From assembly GCF_009177065.1 (NCBI RefSeq), contig NZ_WEZF01000016.1, positions 118,064 through 182,063 of the forward strand: a stretch of DNA of 64,000 nt, written 5' to 3'. Position numbers and translations under genes: made by a program. The DNA is from Tautonia marina (GTDB taxonomy: Bacteria > Planctomycetota > Planctomycetia > Isosphaerales > Isosphaeraceae). Positions 26,906 to 36,014 of this stretch are shown here, in pieces. The notes below the pieces were generated by a model that had not been told where the DNA came from, searched no databases, and saw nothing but the letters and a program-made list of their open reading frames with translations. Within the stretch, counting starts at the first letter, position 1, and the number at the start of each line of letters is the position of its first letter.

Positions 26906-29900
26906 ATGCGCCGATCGGTCTGTGTTTCGCTTGCGGTTGCGTTGCTGGGAATGATCCTGCCGATCGGGCGATCGCTCGCCCAGGAACCTGCCCAAGCCTT
27001 GCCGGAAGTGCCGGAGGGCTGGTCGATCGAGCTGATCGCCGAGGCGCCGGCGATTCTGTACCCGACGGCGATCGTGACCGCTCCGGACGGCACGGTTTAC
27101 CTTGGGCAAGACCCGATGGACATGCCCGGCCCGCCAACCGAGCCGATCGACTCGGTCGTCGCCATCCGTCCCGACGGCTCGATCAGCACCTTTGCCGACG
27201 GCTTGTGGGCGGTGATGGGCCTGGAATGGATCGACGACACGCTTTACGTCGTCCATGCCCCCTTTCTGTCGGCCTTCAAGGATACGAATGGCGACGGCAA
27301 GGCGGACGAACGGGTGGATCTCGTCACCGGCCTCGGCCCCGATCGTCCCGGCTTCAGCGGCCTGAACGACCACGTTCCCGGCGGGATGGAGCTGGGGATG
27401 GACGGCTTTCTCTATGTTGCCGTGGGAGACAAGGGGATTCCGAAGGCGGTCGGATCGGACGGCTCGACGATCCAGCTCAAAGGGGGGGGCGTGGTGCGGG
27501 TCCGTCCCGACGGGAGCGATCTCGAAGTCGTTTCGACCGGCGAGCGAAACCCGCTCTCGGCAATGTTGACGACGCATGACGAGATCTTCACCTACGGCAA
27601 CGACGACGACAGCAAGAAGTGGCCGAACAGCCTGACGCATCACATCGTCGGCGGTCATTACGGGTATCCGTACGAGTTCTTGCTCAGGCCCGAGCGTGCC
27701 CTGCCGATTGTCGGGGGGCAACTGGGCGGATCGGGAACGCAGGGCATCGTGGTCAAGGGGGGCGGGTTACCGGAGGAGATTCAAGGGAACCTGCTGGTCT
27801 GCGACTGGGGGTTGCAAAGCGTCTTCCGGATCGAGGTGGTTCCGAGCGGCGGAACCTTTCGCCTGACGCGCCGAGAACCGTTCATCACGGCGGGACCGGT
27901 GTCCGATTTTCGGCCCTTCTCGATCCGAGAAGCGGCCGATGGCCGCTCGCTCTACGTGGTCGACTGGGGGATCGGCAACTGGCTGCTGCCGGATGCCGAG
28001 ACGGGGCGTTTGTACCGCGTGACTCCGGCCGAGCCTTCTGCCGAGACAGTCGCGGCACCGGAAACGCTGGACCTCGACGCGCTCGATCATCCGAATCACG
28101 CCGTCCGCCTCCGGGCTCAGCGCACCCTGGCAAGCCAAGGAGCGGAAGCGGTCGCCTCGCTGGCCAATCGCCTGGGAATCGAAGGGCAAGGAACGCAGGG
28201 GCGATTGCATGCGATCTGGGCGCTCGATGCGATCGGATCACCCGACGCGGCGGCGGCGATCTGCGAGGCGATGGGAGCCGAGAACCCGGTGGTGCGCTCT
28301 CAGGCGGCCAGGCGGGCCGGGATTCGCAAGGATCGAGACGCGAAGCCCATGCTCGAAGGATTGCTCGACGATCCGGACGCGGTCGTTCGGCGCGAGGCGG
28401 CGATCGCCCTGGGTAAGCTGGGCGATCCGTCGGCCGGCCCGGCCTTGATGGCGAGGCTCGGCGAGGACGATCCGTTCGTCTCGTGGGCCATTCGCCGGGC
28501 GATTCGGGAGCTTGGGGCCTGGGACGTTGAGGCGATTTTGACGGCTCTGCGCGATCCGGAACGTCGGGAGGCGGCGATCCGGCTGACGGACGAGGCCTAC
28601 GCGGTTCCCGTGGCCGAAGCGCTGGGGAAGGCGCTGACGGAAGTGACCGATGCGCCGGCCAGAGCGGCGATCGTGACCAATCTCTCGGAGATCCTCCTCA
28701 AAGTTCCCGAATGGGATGGCGCTTGGTTCGGGACCAATCCGCTCGCCGGAACGATCCCGCAAAAGACAGCGGCGTGGGATCGAGACGGGATGCGGCTGGC
28801 GGCGATGGGCCTGATCCGGGCGCTGGACGATCCGGACGCAACGGTTCGAGGACGGGCGATCGTCGGTTTGCGTAAGGTTGGCCCGTCGGCCGTGCCGTAT
28901 CTGAGGGCGAGGCTCGGCAGGGAATCGGACGGGGAGAACCTGCGAGCGTTGGCGTTGATTCTGGGAGACCTGGCCGATCGGGAATCGGTGCCGATGCTGG
29001 CGAGGATCGTGGTCGATCCCCTCGCTCCGTCGCCGGCACGTGAGGCGGCGGTCGATGCACTGGGGCATTTGCAGGGTCCGGAGGCGTTGCGGGCGCTGTT
29101 CACGGTGACCTTTGATCCGAAGGCCCCGGCCGATCTCGTCGCCAGAGCTCTGCCGAAACTGAGCCGCTCGGGAGCCTTGCCGCCGAACGACCTGGCGAGC
29201 TTCCTCGACCATGAGGACGCGTCGGTTCGGATCGCGGCGATCGGGGCCCTGGCGGCGGTCGAAGGGTTGCCGGATCATCTGACCGATCGCGTTGTCGGTC
29301 GCCTCGACGATCCGGACCCGACGGCCACCGTGGCGGCGGTGGCCGCGGTGGCGGCGCTCGGAGCTCGCCCGGCGGTGCCGAAGCTGGTGGCAATGTTTGA
29401 TGCGCAGCAGATCGATCCGACGCTCCGATCGACGCTTGTCCGAGCCCTTTCGGTCATGCCCGAGCCCGAGGCGTTGCCGGTCTTTCTCGATGCGATCGGT
29501 GACCGCGACCCCGACCTGAGGCGATCGGCCGAGGCGGCCTTGCTGGTGATCCGGGATCGGGTCCGCCCGCGACTGGAGGAGCATGCTCGCTCGGTGGACC
29601 GGACCAGCCCGGCCGCGGCGGCCCTGGAACGGGTGTTGACGACCTTCCAGCCGGTGGTTGACTGGCAGGTGATCGGGCCATTTGCCCGAACGACGGCTCG
29701 GGTGTTCCTGGGATCGACCGAGATCGACTTCTCGGAAACGCATTCCGGGGTCGAGGGGCGGACGATCGCCTGGCACCCGAGACAGGGGGACGCGCAGACC
29801 GGCCGGGTGGTGATCGACGACCTGAAGGGGGGGCAAGGGGATGTCGGCGGCTTCGGCTACGACGCGACGGGATCCCCCGACCTGGCCGCCTTTGCCACGG

Positions 29901-30658
29901 CCGAGATCCGATCTGACGAGGAACGCGAGGCGCTTCTGTTGTTCGGCTCCAGCGGCTCGATGATCGTCGAGCTGAACGGGGAGCCGATTCTGGAGGTCAG
30001 CGAGTACGCAGGCCGTCCCTATGAGCCCGACAGCGACCGGGTGCGGGTGAGGCTCAAGAAGGGGTCGAACCGCCTGGTCATGCGGGTTCGGCAGGGGATC
30101 GGCACCTGGGCCTTTGGCGTTCAGGTGTCCGACCCCGGTCAGGCGTTGCTGGCGCAGTCAGAGGCTGGATCGGGTGTCGAGGCCCTGCGAGCGTTCGCGA
30201 TGGAGCACGACGGCGACGCCGAGCGGGGGGAAGCCTTGTTCTTCGCCGGCGACGGCATCGGCTGTGTGAAATGCCACGCCGCCGGCGGGAAAGGAGACTC
30301 GGACCTCGGGCCGGACCTGACGGGCCTGGCGGCGAAATATGATCGGGCGGAGGTTATCCGGTCGATTCTGGAGCCGTCGAACCGGATCGCCACGGGGTAT
30401 CAGCCGGTGCTGGTGGCCACCGACGACGGCAGGGTGCTGGCGGGGCTGGTCCGGGAGGAGTCGGCGAGCGAGCTGGTGCTGGCCGATGCCGAGGCCCAGA
30501 TCGTTCGAGTGGTGAAGGATCAGATCGAGGAGCGACGGCTTGGGCAGGTGTCGATCATGCCCGAGGGGCTGGTCGATTCCCTCTCCCCGCAGGAGTTTGC
30601 GGATCTGGTCGCGTACCTGATGAGTCTGAAGGCTCCGACACCGGCGCGGGTGGAATGA
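26906..30658 (+). CDS. PVC-type membrane-bound dehydrogenase with HEAT repeats and cytochrome-like heme site
   Basis: 1250 residues from ATG 26906. A signal peptide (MRRSVCVSLAVALLGMILPIG) is followed by a six-bladed sugar/sorbosone-dehydrogenase-like propeller at about 30-430 (SAFKDTNGDGKAD, GLNDHVPGGMELGMDGFLYVAVGDKG, YGYPYEFLL, CDWGLQSVFRIEV). Residues about 440-930 hold at least ten HEAT-type repeats (VRREAAIALGKLGDP type). A PA14-like or carbohydrate-binding stretch precedes the C-terminal domain with the heme c motif CVKCH at 1120-1124 and a distal Met candidate in SIMPEGL. This domain order is a hallmark of Planctomycetes and Verrucomicrobia. It is predicted to oxidise a sugar or polyol outside the cytoplasm and pass electrons to heme. 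The 3' end overlaps a convergent gene by 104 nt. Confidence 0.92.
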   Translation: MRRSVCVSLAVALLGMILPIGRSLAQEPAQALPEVPEGWSIELIAEAPAILYPTAIVTAPDGTVYLGQDPMDMPGPPTEPIDSVVAIRPDGSISTFADGLWAVMGLEWIDDTLYVVHAPFLSAFKDTNGDGKADERVDLVTGLGPDRPGFSGLNDHVPGGMELGMDGFLYVAVGDKGIPKAVGSDGSTIQLKGGGVVRVRPDGSDLEVVSTGERNPLSAMLTTHDEIFTYGNDDDSKKWPNSLTHHIVGGHYGYPYEFLLRPERALPIVGGQLGGSGTQGIVVKGGGLPEEIQGNLLVCDWGLQSVFRIEVVPSGGTFRLTRREPFITAGPVSDFRPFSIREAADGRSLYVVDWGIGNWLLPDAETGRLYRVTPAEPSAETVAAPETLDLDALDHPNHAVRLRAQRTLASQGAEAVASLANRLGIEGQGTQGRLHAIWALDAIGSPDAAAAICEAMGAENPVVRSQAARRAGIRKDRDAKPMLEGLLDDPDAVVRREAAIALGKLGDPSAGPALMARLGEDDPFVSWAIRRAIRELGAWDVEAILTALRDPERREAAIRLTDEAYAVPVAEALGKALTEVTDAPARAAIVTNLSEILLKVPEWDGAWFGTNPLAGTIPQKTAAWDRDGMRLAAMGLIRALDDPDATVRGRAIVGLRKVGPSAVPYLRARLGRESDGENLRALALILGDLADRESVPMLARIVVDPLAPSPAREAAVDALGHLQGPEALRALFTVTFDPKAPADLVARALPKLSRSGALPPNDLASFLDHEDASVRIAAIGALAAVEGLPDHLTDRVVGRLDDPDPTATVAAVAAVAALGARPAVPKLVAMFDAQQIDPTLRSTLVRALSVMPEPEALPVFLDAIGDRDPDLRRSAEAALLVIRDRVRPRLEEHARSVDRTSPAAAALERVLTTFQPVVDWQVIGPFARTTARVFLGSTEIDFSETHSGVEGRTIAWHPRQGDAQTGRVVIDDLKGGQGDVGGFGYDATGSPDLAAFATAEIRSDEEREALLLFGSSGSMIVELNGEPILEVSEYAGRPYEPDSDRVRVRLKKGSNRLVMRVRQGIGTWAFGVQVSDPGQALLAQSEAGSGVEALRAFAMEHDGDAERGEALFFAGDGIGCVKCHAAGGKGDSDLGPDLTGLAAKYDRAEVIRSILEPSNRIATGYQPVLVATDDGRVLAGLVREESASELVLADAEAQIVRVVKDQIEERRLGQVSIMPEGLVDSLSPQEFADLVAYLMSLKAPTPARVE

Positions 30659-32138
30659 CCTCGAAGACCCGGATGGTCCCCTCGTCGCTGCTCCATCGCA
30701 GGATCACCCGATCGGGATGGTCGGCGACGAACCGGGAGAGCGGGTCATCGGTCGCCCGGGCAAAGCGCGCCTCGGTGACGATGAGGTAGGCGACCCGATC
30801 TTGGTCGATCTGGTCGGCGATCGCGGCGGGATCGGCCGGGGGGACCAGGCCGGGGCGGTCGGTGAACCAGAAGGCCTCGGCCGGGTAGGCGGTCATGAGG
30901 GGGCCGGGGCGATCACCGAACCGGGCAATCCAGTGGAAGGCGGGATCAACCACGCCTTGAGCCCGCCGTTCGGCCTCGGCTCGCCCGGAAAGCGCTGCGT
31001 AAAGGCTGTAGGGAGTCGCCGCCGCCAGAAGAAGCCAGGCGGCGAGTACTCGAGAGGAAGGAATCGGACGTTTCAGACCGATCCGGCGGACGATTGCCGC
31101 GATGCCTTCGGTGGCGACCACGAGCATCGGCGGCACGAGTGGGATGAGGAATCGCCCGGCTTCGGTGAACGGCCAGACGAGTAACAGACCGAGATTGCAG
31201 ACGACAACCAGCCCGGCGAGCCGTCGCCGATCCGCCCGAAGGGTCTGAGCCAGGCCCATCAGCAAGACGAATGCCGCTACGATGGCGACGGCCGAGGCGA
31301 TCGGTGCCGCTCGGGGGACGAAGACCGTGCCGACCTCGATCACGGGAGCGCTGAGGGAGTCGGGGATGCGAAGGACGTAGAACCAGGCGTTCCCGGCGAT
31401 GACCTCGGGCATCGAGCGTCCCGGCAAGAGGTCGAGCTGGGTCGGCCTCGGGGTGCGGACAAGCCACCAGGCCCAGGGAAGAACGATCAGGGCCGCCACG
31501 GCGAGGGCCGACGCCAGCGCGGTCCATCGGCGTCGGATCGCCAGTTCGAGTGCGACGGCCGCGTTCACGGCGGCGCCGACGTGGCGGGTCAGACTCAGCC
31601 CTCCCAGGAGGAGGCCGAGGCGGAGCCCCCCCCCTGCCCCGCCTCGGGAGGCTGCCAGGGTCGCCAGGAAGACAAGCTGCTGAAGCAGGAGATACGGGGG
31701 TTCCGATCGAATCGAACCGCCGGCGCGGTGCCAGGTCCAGTTCATCGCCAGGGCAAAACCAAGAAGCAAGGCGACCCGAGCCGGATAGATTCGGCGGAAC
31801 CAGGCCCAGGAGACAACCACGGCTCCAACCGTACAGGCGATCGAAACCAGGTGAGCCACGGCGATCGAGCGTCCGGTCACGGCCCAGGTCGCGGAGAGCA
31901 AGACGGGGTAACCGGGGGGGAAGTGCCCGTGAGGAGGGGTGTCGGGGTGGTCGATGTCGCGGTAGCCGTGGCCCCCGAGAATCGACCGGCCAAGCATGGC
32001 ATAGCCCGCGCCGTCGAATCGAGGGGGTTCGTTGAGGCTCGTGCTGGTGATCACCCCCACCGCCGCGACAAGGGCGATCAGCAAGGCGGTCCCCCATCGG
32101 CGTGGGGCTCGAAACCGCGTCGTCCTGGCGTTCGCCAT
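30555..32138 (-). CDS. ArnT/PMT-like membrane glycosyltransferase (GT39 superfamily)
   Basis: 527 residues from ATG 32138, with around ten predicted membrane helices. The first periplasmic loop carries EPPRFDGAGYAMLGRSIL, corresponding to the conserved acidic residue of GT-C enzymes (usually DE or ED), followed by HFPPGYPVLLSATW. GT-C transferases use polyprenyl-phosphate sugars to modify lipid A, proteins or other acceptors at the outer face of the membrane; which acceptor applies here cannot be told. The tail after FEVIPPAPV is Pro/Ser-rich and lies inside the 104-nt antisense overlap with the dehydrogenase gene, so its sequence is constrained by that gene. Start ATG 32138 is favoured over TTG 32144. 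Confidence 0.85.
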   Translation of the reverse strand: MANARTTRFRAPRRWGTALLIALVAAVGVITSTSLNEPPRFDGAGYAMLGRSILGGHGYRDIDHPDTPPHGHFPPGYPVLLSATWAVTGRSIAVAHLVSIACTVGAVVVSWAWFRRIYPARVALLLGFALAMNWTWHRAGGSIRSEPPYLLLQQLVFLATLAASRGGAGGGLRLGLLLGGLSLTRHVGAAVNAAVALELAIRRRWTALASALAVAALIVLPWAWWLVRTPRPTQLDLLPGRSMPEVIAGNAWFYVLRIPDSLSAPVIEVGTVFVPRAAPIASAVAIVAAFVLLMGLAQTLRADRRRLAGLVVVCNLGLLLVWPFTEAGRFLIPLVPPMLVVATEGIAAIVRRIGLKRPIPSSRVLAAWLLLAAATPYSLYAALSGRAEAERRAQGVVDPAFHWIARFGDRPGPLMTAYPAEAFWFTDRPGLVPPADPAAIADQIDQDRVAYLIVTEARFARATDDPLSRFVADHPDRVILRWSSDEGTIRVFEVIPPAPVSEPSDSSGTRPDPQTPAGRGNRPAPRA

Positions 32139-32420
32139 TGCCAAGGTCCTTCGGGGGAACGCCCGAGTCCGAGGGCTTCGTCCCTCTGCCCGCTGTCAAT
32201 GTTTCGATCCGGTCAGTGCTGGACGATTATGCCAGAATTTTGCGGCCGATCCGACGGATCGAAGCGGCGATTCCTCGGGAAGTGGCCGGGATTGGCTGGG
32301 AATCGTCTTGCCAGTGCATACAATAAGGGCGAATGCCGGCAATCAAAGGCCCACCCGGCTCGGGCTGTGCGGCTCGAGACATCACATAAGGGTGGCCAGG
32401 ACCCCGGGAGCCCGTTGACG

Positions 32421-33155
32421 ATGATCCTCGCACTTGTCTCCGCCACGCTTCTGGTGGTGGGAGGGGAGAGTTCCGCTCCGGTGCAGGAACCCACCCCTCG
32501 CGGTATCGCGGCCCAGGCCCAGCGATCGCAGAGCGACCGCCCCGCAGCAGATCGATCTCAGGAGAAACCGGCCGTGGAGACGCCGCAAGAACCCGACCCT
32601 GAGACTGCCCCTCCCGTCTCGTCGGAACCGAAGCTGGCGACCTTCGGCAATGGCTGCTTCTGGTGCACCGAAGCGGTCTTCGAACTGGTCAAGGGGGTTC
32701 AGGACGTGGTTTCGGGATATTCGGGGGGACAGATCCCCTTCCCCTCGTACGACGCGGTTTGCACCGGCAGGACCGGGCACGCCGAAGTGGTGCAGGTGAC
32801 CTACGATCCGTCGGTCATCAGCTATCCTGAGCTGCTGGAGATCTTCTGGCGGACCCACGACCCGACCACCATGAACCGCCAGGGTCCGGACATCGGCACG
32901 CAATACCGATCGATCATTCTCTGGCACGACGACGAGCAACGGGAAATCGCCGAGGGGTTGAAGGCCAAGCTGAACGAGAACAAGGTGTTCAAGCGGCCGG
33001 TCGTCACCCAGGTGGTTCCGTACCAGGTCTTCTACCCGGCCGAGCCGTACCATCAGGATTATTTCCGCAAGCATCCGAACGCCGGCTACTGCCAGATGAT
33101 GATCATTCCGAAGCTCAAGAAATTCTCTCAGACGTTTCGCGACAAGATGCGATGA
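32421..33155 (+). CDS. msrA: Exported peptide methionine sulfoxide reductase MsrA
   Basis: 244 residues from ATG 32421. The catalytic motif GNGCFWC has the nucleophile at Cys79; downstream, GYSGG, HAEVVQVTYDP, RTHDPTTMNRQGPDIGTQYRS and YHQDYF are all standard MsrA landmarks. The domain starts only at about residue 70; before it are a hydrophobic leader (MILALVSATLLVVGGESSAP) and a Gln/Pro/Glu-rich linker, so the enzyme is likely exported or membrane tethered, unlike cytosolic MsrA. It reduces the S epimer of methionine sulfoxide in proteins. No resolving Cys pair is evident near the C-terminus (one Cys in NAGYCQMM). A strong bidirectional terminator follows. Confidence 0.95.
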   Translation: MILALVSATLLVVGGESSAPVQEPTPRGIAAQAQRSQSDRPAADRSQEKPAVETPQEPDPETAPPVSSEPKLATFGNGCFWCTEAVFELVKGVQDVVSGYSGGQIPFPSYDAVCTGRTGHAEVVQVTYDPSVISYPELLEIFWRTHDPTTMNRQGPDIGTQYRSIILWHDDEQREIAEGLKAKLNENKVFKRPVVTQVVPYQVFYPAEPYHQDYFRKHPNAGYCQMMIIPKLKKFSQTFRDKMR

Positions 33156-33181
33156 TCGTTGAACGTTCCGTTCGACACCGA

Positions 33182-33228
33182 AACCCCGAGGAGGTTGGCG
33201 AAGACGGTTCGCCGGCCTCCTCGGGGTT
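33182..33228. terminator. Strong bidirectional terminator between convergent genes
   Basis: A 13-bp perfect outer stem (AACCCCGAGGAGG at 33182-33194 with CCTCCTCGGGGTT at 33216-33228) surrounds an inner stem GGCGAA/TTCGCC. A-rich sequence (GAAA) precedes it and GTTC follows. It lies between msrA and a convergent small gene and can serve both. Confidence 0.85.
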
Positions 33229-33246
33229 GTTCATGAGACAGGTCGC

Positions 33247-33606
33247 TCAGCGCACCGGCGGATAGTAGTAGCGCTGCAAGGCATTGGGCGGGCCGCTCAT
33301 CGAATCCCAGGTCCAGCGATCGTAGGGCTGACCGTAAGGACTTCCATAGAAGGGAAAGACATCGTTCGGCCCGTAAGGCACATACTGCCGGGCCCGGTTG
33401 GGAAAGGCCGCGTAATAGCTGTAGGGATATGTCACTCCCTGATCGACGGTGATCGCACTGCCGAAGGTGGAGATCGGCATGACCGGAGACGACACGACGA
33501 CCGGAGCGCCGAAGGCGGTGAGGCCCTGGGCGTCGGCACGGTTCGAGCCTGGAGCGGCCAGGGTCGCCACGGCGGCGACCACAAACGCGGCAAGATGAAG
33601 CTTCAT
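33247..33606 (-). CDS. Small exported Tyr/Pro-rich protein
   Basis: 119 residues from ATG 33606. The signal peptide MKLHLAAFVVAAVATLAAPGS probably ends at ADA. The mature part is rich in Tyr, Pro, Phe and Gly (YYAAFPNRARQYVPYG, FPFYGSPYGQPYDRWTW), with no cysteines and no recognised domain. Such short Tyr/Pro/Gly-rich exported proteins are common in planctomycete genomes and of unknown role. Its stop lies 18 nt from the shared terminator with msrA. Confidence 0.7.
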   Translation of the reverse strand: MKLHLAAFVVAAVATLAAPGSNRADAQGLTAFGAPVVVSSPVMPISTFGSAITVDQGVTYPYSYYAAFPNRARQYVPYGPNDVFPFYGSPYGQPYDRWTWDSMSGPPNALQRYYYPPVR

Positions 33607-34227
33607 GGGTGAATCCTCAGAACGATTTGAAGGAATCGGCACCCGAGCGACGCCTGCCCCGGACCCGCTCCGGAGCTCCGCAGGGACGTGTGCCGACTCG
33701 CTTCCATCGTCGCGGAGCAAGAGGCAGACCGCCAGCCTGTAGGAGCGGCGTTCACACTTCGAAAGACCTCAAAGCCCGGGCAAGGGAGGGCGGCCACACC
33801 GCGGGTTGACCGATGGGCAAGAACACCCGAAGCCGCGTTCGCTGGTGTTGGGTCGGGGGGACCATTGTCGAAGCGATTTGGCGTCCAAACTCAAACGCAC
33901 TGGTGACCCTAAGATTTTAGGAAGATGTGGATATTCAGAAAATCCCGATTTGTTTCTTGACCAGAATCGATCGGCCTGATATTCCAGAATTGACCCTCGA
34001 TGTCACAACGACTTCGGCGAAGGCAACGCCACCGAAGGTTCGGACATCAGGGGTTCCAATTCTCACAAGGATGGCCTCTCACCCGAGACTGATGACGTCT
34101 GTTGCCGTGCCCGCGTGCGCGGCGTGCGGTTCCCGTTCGGACTCTCACTTCCGAGATCACGTGACGATGGCTTGTTCTGGGGCGTCGTCACGTTCTTCAA
34201 CTGCGCCTGGCGCGCGGGAGCACCCTT
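33607..34227. other. Long intergenic region before the DUF1559 gene
   Basis: 621 bases with no supported gene. Around 33905-33990 the sequence turns AT-rich, with a small hairpin CCTAA-GATT-TTAGG (33908-33921) and a possible promoter: TTGACC at 33957-33962, 17 nt, TATTCC at 33980-33985, about 240 nt before the DUF1559 start. A second TTGACC follows near 33990. A long leader RNA is therefore possible. Confidence 0.4.
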
Positions 34228-35328
34228 ATGCATGTCAAGGCTCGTTCACGGGTTGGGTTTACGCTGATCGAATTGCTCGTGGTCATCGCGATCATTGGCG
34301 TCCTGATTGCCCTGTTGCTGCCGGCGGTGCAGAGCGCTCGGGAAGCGGCGCGACGGGCGCAGTGCACGAACAATTTGAAGCAAATCGGCATCGCGATGCA
34401 CAATTACCACGACCAGTTCGGTGCGTTCCCAACGGGAGGGATTACCGGGTTTGCGCAGGGGAATGTTTGGGCGGGGAACGCGAATCTACTGTGCTGGCGG
34501 GCGCTGATCCTTCCGCAGATTGAAGGACGAAATACGTACGACGCCATCAATCTGAATATCAATACCCTTGGCGCTGGTCCGGATCCGGGGGCGATGTTCA
34601 CCGCCTGGATGACCGTGAACAATACGTTCCTCTGCCCTTCCGACGGGGAACTTGAGGGGGGCCTGCGGACGTGGCAGGGCAATGGCCTCGGCCAGTACCC
34701 CGCGGGGAACCCGCCGTTCCGCCCGGGAACAACCACCCCGGTCGATCGTGTTCCCGTTTCGAACTATGCGTTGAGCTTTGGGGACAACTACGCCGGAGGC
34801 ATCCTCAACGGCGGGCTCCCCTGGGAAACGCCCCCGAGTGTCACCACGCTGCCGCCGGGTCAGCCTCGGATCGGCTATCACGGGTTCTGGGGAACTCGAA
34901 ATAGCGGGGGACAGATGCGCGGGTTCTCGGACTATCGCGAACTGCAAACGACCAACATGGCCGGCGTGCGCGATGGCACGAGCAACACCATCATGGTGGG
35001 TGAAACCTTGCCATACCGCGCGGCCGACAGCAACTTCTGGCACTTCAACGGATCGAGTGCCGGCACAACCGTTCCCTTGAACTGGAATTCGAACACGGTG
35101 CCGGGGAACGATCCGTCGTGCCTGAATCGGTGGCAGTCGGCAAGTGCTCCGCTGGGCTGTCGATTCGGAGCCGCCGCCAAGGGATTCGCAAGCGAACATC
35201 CCGGCGGAGCCAATTTCCTCTTTGCCGACGGCTCGGTGAAGTTCCTCAAGGATAGCATCAACATCGTCACCTACTGCGCCCTGGGAAGCAGGAACGGTGG
35301 AGAAGTCATTTCGGCAGATCAGTACTGA
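34228..35328 (+). CDS. DUF1559 prepilin-type protein
   Basis: 366 residues. The N-terminus GFTLIELLVVIAIIGVLIAL is a type IV pilin/pseudopilin methylation site and membrane helix, cut before Phe by a prepilin peptidase. The DUF1559 body follows, with AREAARRAQCTNNLKQIGIAMHNYHD, CPSD, MVGE and the family's C-terminal H-x(9)-DG motif in EHPGGANFLFADGSVKF. DUF1559 proteins are expanded to dozens or hundreds per planctomycete genome; they are presumed to form pseudopilus-like envelope structures, but their task is not established. The lipoprotein gene 185 nt downstream is the usual companion. Confidence 0.95.
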   Translation: MHVKARSRVGFTLIELLVVIAIIGVLIALLLPAVQSAREAARRAQCTNNLKQIGIAMHNYHDQFGAFPTGGITGFAQGNVWAGNANLLCWRALILPQIEGRNTYDAINLNINTLGAGPDPGAMFTAWMTVNNTFLCPSDGELEGGLRTWQGNGLGQYPAGNPPFRPGTTTPVDRVPVSNYALSFGDNYAGGILNGGLPWETPPSVTTLPPGQPRIGYHGFWGTRNSGGQMRGFSDYRELQTTNMAGVRDGTSNTIMVGETLPYRAADSNFWHFNGSSAGTTVPLNWNSNTVPGNDPSCLNRWQSASAPLGCRFGAAAKGFASEHPGGANFLFADGSVKFLKDSINIVTYCALGSRNGGEVISADQY

Positions 35329-35361
35329 TGGACCAATCCATTCCGGTGTGACTTCGGCGCT

Positions 35362-35415
35362 CCGGCCCGGCGGGGAGATGATCCGCCAACAGAGATACTC
35401 TCGCCACCGGGCCGG
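35362..35415 (+). terminator. Hairpin between DUF1559 and lipoprotein genes
   Basis: CCGGCCCGG (35362-35370) and CCGGGCCGG (35407-35415) form a perfect 9-bp stem around a 36-nt loop. The stem is flanked by near-identical direct repeats, TTCCGGTGTGAC at 35341 and TTTCGGTGTGAC at 35421. It may partially terminate or process the transcript so that the two genes are expressed at different levels. Confidence 0.5.
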
Positions 35416-35513
35416 GCGGATTTCGGTGTGACCTCTGCCCTACCCCGTTGCTCAACCGGAGGCCAGAGGCGACCACCAGGGAAGACCAGAGACGAATCCA
35501 AGGAATCTCGCAG

Positions 35514-35984
35514 ATGAATGGCTTGACTCGATCGCTTGCGTTGCTGGGAGGATTGATCTTACTTCTGACCGCCTCGGGGTGTGGTGGCGACGGGCTGGGG
35601 AAACGCTACCCGGTGTCCGGAACCATCACGTACAAGGGCGAGCCGGTTCCTCATGGGAACATCTTCTTCGTGCCCGACGATCCGAACACGGGGAGAGCCG
35701 CATCGGGAAGCATCAGCGAAGGGCGGTACCGTCTCTCGACCGCAGGAACCAACGACGGCGCTTTCCCCGGCTCTTACAAGATTCGGATCATGGCGCTTGA
35801 GGTGGATAACTCTCAGGTGGAGGCGAACATGCAAGGGGGTTCGGGGCGTCAGGACGATGTGATTGCCGCCACTCAGGCCGCCCAGAAACTCATCCCGGCC
35901 AAGTACGAACTCGAAACGACCTCGGGCTTGACCGCCACGGTCGAGGAAGGATCGAACACGTTCGACTTCGAATTGACGGATTGA
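35514..35984 (+). CDS. Lipoprotein, DUF1559 companion
   Basis: 156 residues from ATG 35514. The leader RSLALLGGLILLLTASGC has a lipobox ending at Cys23, so the protein should be lipid-anchored. The mature part is a beta-sandwich (RYPVSGTITYKGEPVPHGNIFFVPDDP, RYRLSTAGTNDGAFPGSYKI), like carboxypeptidase-regulatory-type domains. It is the typical small gene placed after DUF1559 genes in planctomycetes and is probably cotranscribed with it. Its role with the pseudopilin is unknown. Confidence 0.85.
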   Translation: MNGLTRSLALLGGLILLLTASGCGGDGLGKRYPVSGTITYKGEPVPHGNIFFVPDDPNTGRAASGSISEGRYRLSTAGTNDGAFPGSYKIRIMALEVDNSQVEANMQGGSGRQDDVIAATQAAQKLIPAKYELETTSGLTATVEEGSNTFDFELTD

Positions 35985-36014
35985 GGCTCAATCGAACACC
36001 GCCCGGTCCTCTGC

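Noticed and set aside
33957..33985. Promoter TTGACC-17 nt-TATTCC upstream of the DUF1559 gene.
   Set aside because: The -10 box matches only 3 of 6 and it lies 240 nt from the start; mentioned only in the region description.
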